Below, piece after piece: positions 5,262 to 9,389 of a stretch of DNA of 9,389 nt (the first letter of the stretch is position 1; the number at the start of each line of letters is the position of its first letter). A program made the position numbers and the translations under genes. Location of the stretch: positions 1 to 9,389 of the forward strand of contig BNUW01000098.1 of assembly GCA_025997655.1 (NCBI GenBank). Direction: 5' to 3'. The stretch comes from Spirochaetia bacterium (GTDB taxonomy: Bacteria; Spirochaetota; Spirochaetia; Treponematales; Breznakiellaceae). The notes under the pieces were generated by a model. That model had not been told where the DNA came from. It saw only the letters and a program-made list of their open reading frames with translations, and ran no database searches.

Positions 5262-5603
5262 ATGGGTAATAATATACCGTATATTGATAAAATTCTTCCC
5301 ATTGTTGTATCGCTTGCATCACCGGATCAGATTATACTTTTTGGTTCGTATGCACGAGGGGATAATACGCAAAAAAGCGATATTGATTTACTCATAATAA
5401 AAAAGAACCTAAAGAATGGCCGTGCTATTATTGGCACTATTTATCGGGCTCTTTATGAAAACAAAATTGAAATTCCTGTTGATTTACTTACAATTGATTA
5501 TAACAGATATATAGAATTGAGCAATGAAATTGGATATATTTATAAGACAATAAAGAAAGAGGGTAAAATAATATATGGAACGTTCAGACCGGAGGTCTGC
5601 TGA
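5262..5603 (+). CDS. Minimal nucleotidyltransferase (MntA-like) of an MNT-HEPN pair
   Basis: This 113-residue protein has the polymerase-beta-type nucleotidyltransferase signature GSX10DXD (GSYARG at 28-33, Asp40 and Asp42 in SDIDLL) and a third acidic residue at Asp74 (IPVDLL), so the catalytic triad appears intact. In characterised MNT-HEPN pairs the MNT antitoxin adds AMP units to its HEPN partner and silences it. This protein should be cytoplasmic. It overlaps the HEPN gene by 29 nt, so the two are co-transcribed. The promoter 6 nt before the ATG suggests leaderless translation. The gene is AT-rich compared with the formate dehydrogenase operon, consistent with transfer. Confidence 0.85.
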   Translation: MGNNIPYIDKILPIVVSLASPDQIILFGSYARGDNTQKSDIDLLIIKKNLKNGRAIIGTIYRALYENKIEIPVDLLTIDYNRYIELSNEIGYIYKTIKKEGKIIYGTFRPEVC

Positions 5604-5985
5604 ATCATGGATTGGCAGGGCAAAAAGCAGTTATGATCTGGCAACAGTTTCCATAACACCTAATATGTATTATGAAGATTTGTGTTTCCAGATTCAGCAG
5701 TCTGCCGAGAAGGCTTTAAAAGGGCTGTTAATATATTATGGCGTTGAACCTGATTTTACGCACAATATTGGTATATTGTTAGAAGAACTTGAAAAATTGA
5801 CGAATATTCCTTCAAACATAAAAGAAGCATCAGAGTTGACAATGTACGCTGTTCAAACAAGGTATCCCGGAGAATACGATGAAATTACAAAGGAAGAATA
5901 TAAAAAGGCAGTAAAAATCGCAAAAAATTGTATTGAATGGACTGAAAACAAAATCAAGGAAAATGAAGAAAATAAAAAGCAATAA
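5575..5985 (+). CDS. HEPN-domain protein, partner of MNT
   Basis: This 136-residue all-helical protein matches the HEPN family: WIGRAKSSYDLA near the start, QQSAEKALKGLLIYYG at 41-56, then DFTHNIGILLEEL and AVQTRYPGEY. AGAGGG at 5558-5563 supports the start at 5575. In HepT-type toxins an R-x4-6-H motif forms the ribonuclease site. Here the only histidine is His63 and no arginine lies 4-6 residues before it, so the canonical motif is missing. The protein may be a non-nucleolytic HEPN, use other residues, or be inactive. A TA module is the default reading from context, but toxicity is unproven. Confidence 0.8.
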   Translation: MERSDRRSAESWIGRAKSSYDLATVSITPNMYYEDLCFQIQQSAEKALKGLLIYYGVEPDFTHNIGILLEELEKLTNIPSNIKEASELTMYAVQTRYPGEYDEITKEEYKKAVKIAKNCIEWTENKIKENEENKKQ

Positions 5986-6001
5986 TAAAAGCAAAAAATA
6001 C

Positions 6002-6026
6002 TGCACATAGCGTACGTTATGCGAAA
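6002..6026 (+). repeat. CGTACG quasi-palindrome, right copy (R)
   Basis: TGCACATAGCGTACGTTATG followed by CGAAA lies 16 nt after the HEPN stop. It is the inverted partner of the element at 5148-5173. It stands between two convergent genes, so it is not in a promoter position for either, which argues against a simple operator. It has no U-tract and is not a convincing terminator. Confidence 0.6.
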
Positions 6027-6063
6027 GAAATACACTTTAGTACATGTGAAGATATTGAATATT

Positions 6064-8124
6064 TCATCTAAAATTAATATTTGATTTGCTGATAACAATT
6101 GGCTTATTGGGGATATTAAATTTTTCTTCAAATACATGTTTGTATTTCTGAAAGGTATTATTATCAACTTTTGGGCCAAATTTTATTTCATAGACATCTT
6201 CTTCATTTTCATCTGCTTTTTTATTTAATTTTTTTACACCAAATAACACATCCTCAGTTTCAATGAAAATGCCATCTTTAAATGGATTTTCCTGAATTTT
6301 AATATATTTTTTGCTATTTTCAATTGTAGTTGTATAAATGTATCTAATTTCGTTTTCATGTTGGTAGTATCTTTCTTTTACAAGATGTGCTATTATTGCA
6401 AAGAGTTTTGTAAGTAATTTCTTAAATTCATCATTTTCATAATCATGTTTTTCTATATTTGCTAAAGATTTTGATATTTCTTTTAATTTTTCCTTTTCAT
6501 AGCAAATTTTATACAATCCTAATTTCGTAATATTAATTTTTTCTTTTTTCTCAACTTTATCTTTTTCACCCAAAGACTCTTCCTTAGATATTTCTATTAT
6601 AGCAATTCCATCGCTTACTTCTTCCGGATTAGTCAGAACACCAATAGATACACCCTCACCATTTTCTGAATAGCTGCTATTCCACATAGAAAGATTATCA
6701 CCATCAGTAGAAAAACAAGAAGTAAATGCAATGATTTTATCTGATATTTTATCTTTTATTTCATCAATTGTTTTTTTTATATAATCGTGATCTTTATGCG
6801 TGTTACTTGATAGATAATTAAACAATACTTTACCCTCATCAGGATCATTTTGGTATAGTGCAGGACGTAAATATAAACATGGATTCATATATATTTTTTC
6901 TAGTGTTGAAATATTTGTATATTTGTACACGGGTATTTTATCAGTAACACGATAGGATTTCCAAAACAAATAGAATTCTCGTATTAACTGTTTATAATGA
7001 TCTTTTGTCCATCCGTTTTTCATAAAGGAACCAACAAGGCTAACAAAAACGTTTTGTACTTTTATCAAGATGTCCTGATATTTAGTAAATTTCCACAGAA
7101 TATCAATTCCGGAAAATTGCAATATTGAATCGATCTGTGCCCTTATATTTATAATAGCTTCTTTCTTATTTTCTGAATATTCATAATAGCCAAGCACATC
7201 GGTAAAGCTTAATTCATACTCACCTCTTATTTCATAAATAATACTGCGCAAATAATATTGATGAGCATCCTTTGGGTTTCTCGTTATATCTTCAGTTTGG
7301 TCATTCAATGCTTTTTCCCATTGTTTCTTTTCAAGGTTATGCCTGGATCTTAAGCTATAATTATCCGCATGTTTTTTTAGCATTATACATTCACTCTCAT
7401 CTGCCATTGCTTTTTCTTTTTCGCCAATTCTTTTATAGATATAATGTCGTGATAAATACAAATCGGAATATTTTGGTTTTATTTCGATTGCTTTACTAAA
7501 ATATTCTATTGCCTTTTCATAATCCTTTTTCTCATCATATGTGCTTCCAAGATTTTTGTATGCAGGAAAAAAATCAGGCTTAATACGTATCACTTTACTA
7601 AAATCTTCTATTGCTTTATCATATTCATTTTTATTTGCATAGGATAAGCCCCGGTTATCAATAGCAATACAATAATCAGGCATAATGCGTATCGCGTTAC
7701 TATAATCTTTTATCGCTAAATCGTATTCACCCATATTATTATATGAAAAAGCCCGATTGTTTAGAGCACAAGGATAATCAGGCATAATGCGTATCGCGTT
7801 ATCATAATATTTTATTGCGGCATCGTATTCTTTGGCCTCATGATATATAATACCAAGCCGTACTAAGGCTTCCGGCATATTTGGTTTTAAAAGCAAAGCC
7901 TTTTTGATAGATTCTTTACTTTTCTCGTACTCTCCTAATTTCTGTAGACATTGCCCTTTTTTTAGATATGCTTCAATTGTTTTCGCTAAATTAGTATGGG
8001 TATCAAAACTTTGGGTTATAGTATCCGCTTCTTCTATTATTTCTTCCAGCTCTTTTACAGAAATATCAGTATCTACACTAAGATAATCAAGATTAGACTT
8101 ATACTTACTCATTAAGGTCTCCAT
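6064..8124 (-). CDS. TPR-repeat protein with C-terminal DUF2971-like domain
   Basis: Residues 1-45 are acidic and helical. About six clear TPR units follow (roughly 48-250, e.g. ALNNRAFSYNNMGEYDLAIK), with two or more degenerate ones up to ~315 and a helical linker. From about 397 the sequence has DUF2971 features: VYKYTNISTLEKIYMNPCLY, then FTSCFSTDGDNLSMWNSSYS with GVSIGV, and later KERYYQHENEIRYIY. The domain's biochemical role is not established. TPRs usually bind protein partners. No signal peptide or membrane segment is seen. The promoter ends 6 nt before the ATG at 8122-8124, favouring that start as leaderless. The ATG at 8110-8112 has GGAGA 5 nt upstream and is a real alternative (682 residues). 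The gene is very AT-rich and convergent with HEPN. Confidence 0.85.
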   Translation of the reverse strand: METLMSKYKSNLDYLSVDTDISVKELEEIIEEADTITQSFDTHTNLAKTIEAYLKKGQCLQKLGEYEKSKESIKKALLLKPNMPEALVRLGIIYHEAKEYDAAIKYYDNAIRIMPDYPCALNNRAFSYNNMGEYDLAIKDYSNAIRIMPDYCIAIDNRGLSYANKNEYDKAIEDFSKVIRIKPDFFPAYKNLGSTYDEKKDYEKAIEYFSKAIEIKPKYSDLYLSRHYIYKRIGEKEKAMADESECIMLKKHADNYSLRSRHNLEKKQWEKALNDQTEDITRNPKDAHQYYLRSIIYEIRGEYELSFTDVLGYYEYSENKKEAIINIRAQIDSILQFSGIDILWKFTKYQDILIKVQNVFVSLVGSFMKNGWTKDHYKQLIREFYLFWKSYRVTDKIPVYKYTNISTLEKIYMNPCLYLRPALYQNDPDEGKVLFNYLSSNTHKDHDYIKKTIDEIKDKISDKIIAFTSCFSTDGDNLSMWNSSYSENGEGVSIGVLTNPEEVSDGIAIIEISKEESLGEKDKVEKKEKINITKLGLYKICYEKEKLKEISKSLANIEKHDYENDEFKKLLTKLFAIIAHLVKERYYQHENEIRYIYTTTIENSKKYIKIQENPFKDGIFIETEDVLFGVKKLNKKADENEEDVYEIKFGPKVDNNTFQKYKHVFEEKFNIPNKPIVISKSNINFR
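7672..7801. repeat. Near-identical TPR-unit duplication inside the TPR gene
   Basis: A 28-bp stretch at 7672-7699 recurs exactly at 7774-7801. The spacing of 102 bp is one 34-residue TPR unit, encoding NAIRIMPDY in both. Other units have diverged, so this looks like a recent unit duplication or gene conversion. Confidence 0.8.
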
Positions 8125-8130
8125 GTTTTT

Positions 8131-8159
8131 AATTTATTGTTTCCGATTTATCTTGTCAA
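8131..8159 (-). promoter_or_regulatory. Promoter of the TPR-DUF2971 gene
   Basis: TTGACA (8154-8159), a 17-nt spacer, and TAAATT (8131-8136) lie on the minus strand. The -10 box ends 6 nt before the ATG at 8124, so transcription should begin at that ATG, or about 12 nt before the alternative one. Confidence 0.6.
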
Positions 8160-8294
8160 GTATTTTCCAGAAAAAGGGCTTTTTTTGATAAATTGATTGA
8201 ATTTGAGTTGACTTATTTTAAATAAATGAAACAATCTCTAAAAAAGCAATTAATCTAATGGAAGAATATAAATTAAGTCATGGGTTGGAATTAG

Positions 8295-9389
8295 GTAAAC
8301 GTCAAAAGCAGCCACCCCCGAAAAATCAGAGGGTGATGTTCCAGGGCAGCAGTTGTCCCCAATCATCGCCGGGGGCCAAGGTTGGCACTTTGTCAAAAAC
8401 GGTTTTCAGGTAACTGTAGGGGTTCAGGTTGTTAGCCTTGGCCGTCTCGATAAGGGAATAAAGAGCGCAGGCAGTTTTAGCGCCCTCCGGAGAGCCGCAC
8501 ATGACCCAGTTTTTCCTCCCCATAACAAATGGCCGTATCCCCCGTTCGGCAGCGTTGTTGTCCGGGGTCAGTTCCGCATGGCAGAGATATTTGATCAGGG
8601 TGGGCCATCGGTTGAGGGTGTATTTTATCGCTGCTCCTAAGGCAGAGCTGGGCAATACTTCTTCCGACTGTTTTTCAAGCCACTTATGAAAACTTACTAT
8701 TATTGGTGCGCATCTCCGGATCCGTTCCTCAAGGAACTCCTCCAATGATATGACGTGCTTCTTCACCTTTTCCCGTAAATCTTTTTCAACGGTGTACAGC
8801 CCCTTTATGTATGAGATCGCCTGTGCTGCGCCGCATGTTTTTTCAGTCTCTACTGCCCCCGCCGCTTTCATTGCTTCAAAGAACTTTCTTCGGGCATGGG
8901 CAAAACAGCCGACATGAACAACATCCGGATATCCTATAAGAGCAGCATTATAACTGCCCCATCCGTCCGTTTGCAGGTATCCCTTGAAACCCTCAAGAAA
9001 GGGGATCACATTTTCGCTCGCACGAGTTTCATTGTATTCATAGAAAAGCGCCGGTTTGTCGGGCGGCCCGCCGCGGGCAAGCCACATATACGATTTGCTG
9101 GTGTTGTTTCGGCCCGGTTCACGCATCACCTTCATGGGGGTTTCATCCATCTGCATCACTTCGCCGCTTTTCACATGGGCTTTTAGTTTTTCTATCAGGG
9201 GTTCCAGCCGGTTCCCTGTCTTCATCTGCCAATTACTCATGTCCTGCCGGGATATATTCACCCCGATTCGTTCAAAACCCGCTTCCTGACGATAATACGG
9301 CACATGATCGTCATATTTCTTCACAAATATAAAACTTAACAATCCCGCCGTCGCTATGCTTCCCGGCATAATGGTTTCCGGTACTTTCC
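8295..9389 (-). mobile_element. IS66-family insertion sequence, one end and most of tnpC
   Basis: The transposase is oriented toward this end, and about 30 nt after its stop codon the sequence reaches GTAAACGTCAAAAGC (8295-8309), resembling the GTAA-starting terminal repeats of IS66 elements. The boundary is proposed at 8295. IS66 elements make 8-bp target duplications, so GGAATTAG (8287-8294) is the predicted duplicated site. The other end lies beyond the window. Confidence 0.7.
8326..9389 (-). CDS. tnpC: IS66-family transposase (TnpC), N-terminus outside the window
   Basis: The frame is open to the right edge: upstream of the first in-window Met it reads KVPETI, then MPGSIATAGLLSFIFVKKYD and HVPYYRQE, a hallmark of IS66 TnpC. 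The catalytic acidic residues are visible, numbered from the Met at 9367-9369: Asp75 (MQMDETP), Asp135 (LQTDGWGSYN) and Glu275 (DNNAAERGIRPF). GCFAHARRKFFEA (155-166) is the usual conserved block. The C-terminus (GDDWGQLLPWN) is also complete. Full-length TnpC is about 500 residues, so some 150 residues with the zinc-binding N-terminus should lie to the right. No frameshift is seen, so it may be functional with its TnpA/TnpB partners. Confidence 0.93.
   Translation of the reverse strand, partial: KVPETIMPGSIATAGLLSFIFVKKYDDHVPYYRQEAGFERIGVNISRQDMSNWQMKTGNRLEPLIEKLKAHVKSGEVMQMDETPMKVMREPGRNNTSKSYMWLARGGPPDKPALFYEYNETRASENVIPFLEGFKGYLQTDGWGSYNAALIGYPDVVHVGCFAHARRKFFEAMKAAGAVETEKTCGAAQAISYIKGLYTVEKDLREKVKKHVISLEEFLEERIRRCAPIIVSFHKWLEKQSEEVLPSSALGAAIKYTLNRWPTLIKYLCHAELTPDNNAAERGIRPFVMGRKNWVMCGSPEGAKTACALYSLIETAKANNLNPYSYLKTVFDKVPTLAPGDDWGQLLPWNITL

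Noticed and set aside
8313..8335. CACCC...GGGTG hairpin at the transposase 3' end
   Set aside because: Only 5 bp of stem without a T-run, not convincing as a terminator.

Overview
The window looks like an accessory region in a host-associated spirochaete, most likely a termite-gut type Treponema. This is an inference from gene content: a selenium-free (cysteine) formate dehydrogenase H paired with a HydN/HycB-type ferredoxin, surrounded by toxin-antitoxin debris and a large TPR protein. I could not run a search, so the taxonomic assignment is tentative. Base composition is a mosaic. The formate dehydrogenase operon, the HicBA/ATPase block and the IS66 element are GC-richer. The block from about 4800 to 8290 is strikingly AT-rich, which suggests separate acquisition.

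Layout, left to right. (1) 1-1598, minus strand: an AAA ATPase of the AAA_14/DUF4143 type starts at 253 and runs off the left edge. A hicB-hicA toxin-antitoxin pair lies upstream of it, followed by a second, internally deleted copy of the same ATPase gene (998-1409). The two ATPase 5' ends sit in a ~0.3 kb direct repeat (158-467 and 1314-1591) that also includes the terminator of the next operon. The join between hicA and the repeat gives hicA a foreign 52-residue tail. (2) 1606-4325, minus strand: a two-gene operon of the four-cluster ferredoxin (second gene) and the Cys-type formate dehydrogenase (first gene), overlapping by 4 nt and ending in a strong intrinsic terminator. Its promoter lies about 320 nt upstream (TTGACC-18-TATAAT), flanked by two palindromes, with a long structured leader that carries short upstream reading frames. 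(3) 4800-5135, minus strand: a decayed Fic gene preceded by a 40-codon gene that looks like its small antitoxin. (4) 5262-5985, plus strand: a minimal nucleotidyltransferase (MNT) and a HEPN protein, bracketed by copies of a CGTACG-centred quasi-palindrome. (5) 6064-8124, minus strand: a TPR-DUF2971 protein. (6) 8295-9389: one end and most of the transposase of an IS66-family element, cut by the right edge.

How the parts relate: formate dehydrogenase and ferredoxin should work together, moving electrons between formate/CO2 and a hydrogenase partner not seen here. Everything else is accessory: two TA-type pairs, one decayed Fic system, an ATPase duplication and an IS. The most striking points are: (a) a tandem duplication whose breakpoint fused hicA to a transcription terminator; (b) three different accessory genes whose predicted -10 box ends exactly 6 nt before the ATG, suggesting leaderless mRNAs; (c) a small CGTACG repeat family, one copy of which is a 32-bp presence/absence difference between the two duplicated segments; and (d) an elaborate, unexplained control region in front of the Cys-type formate dehydrogenase.
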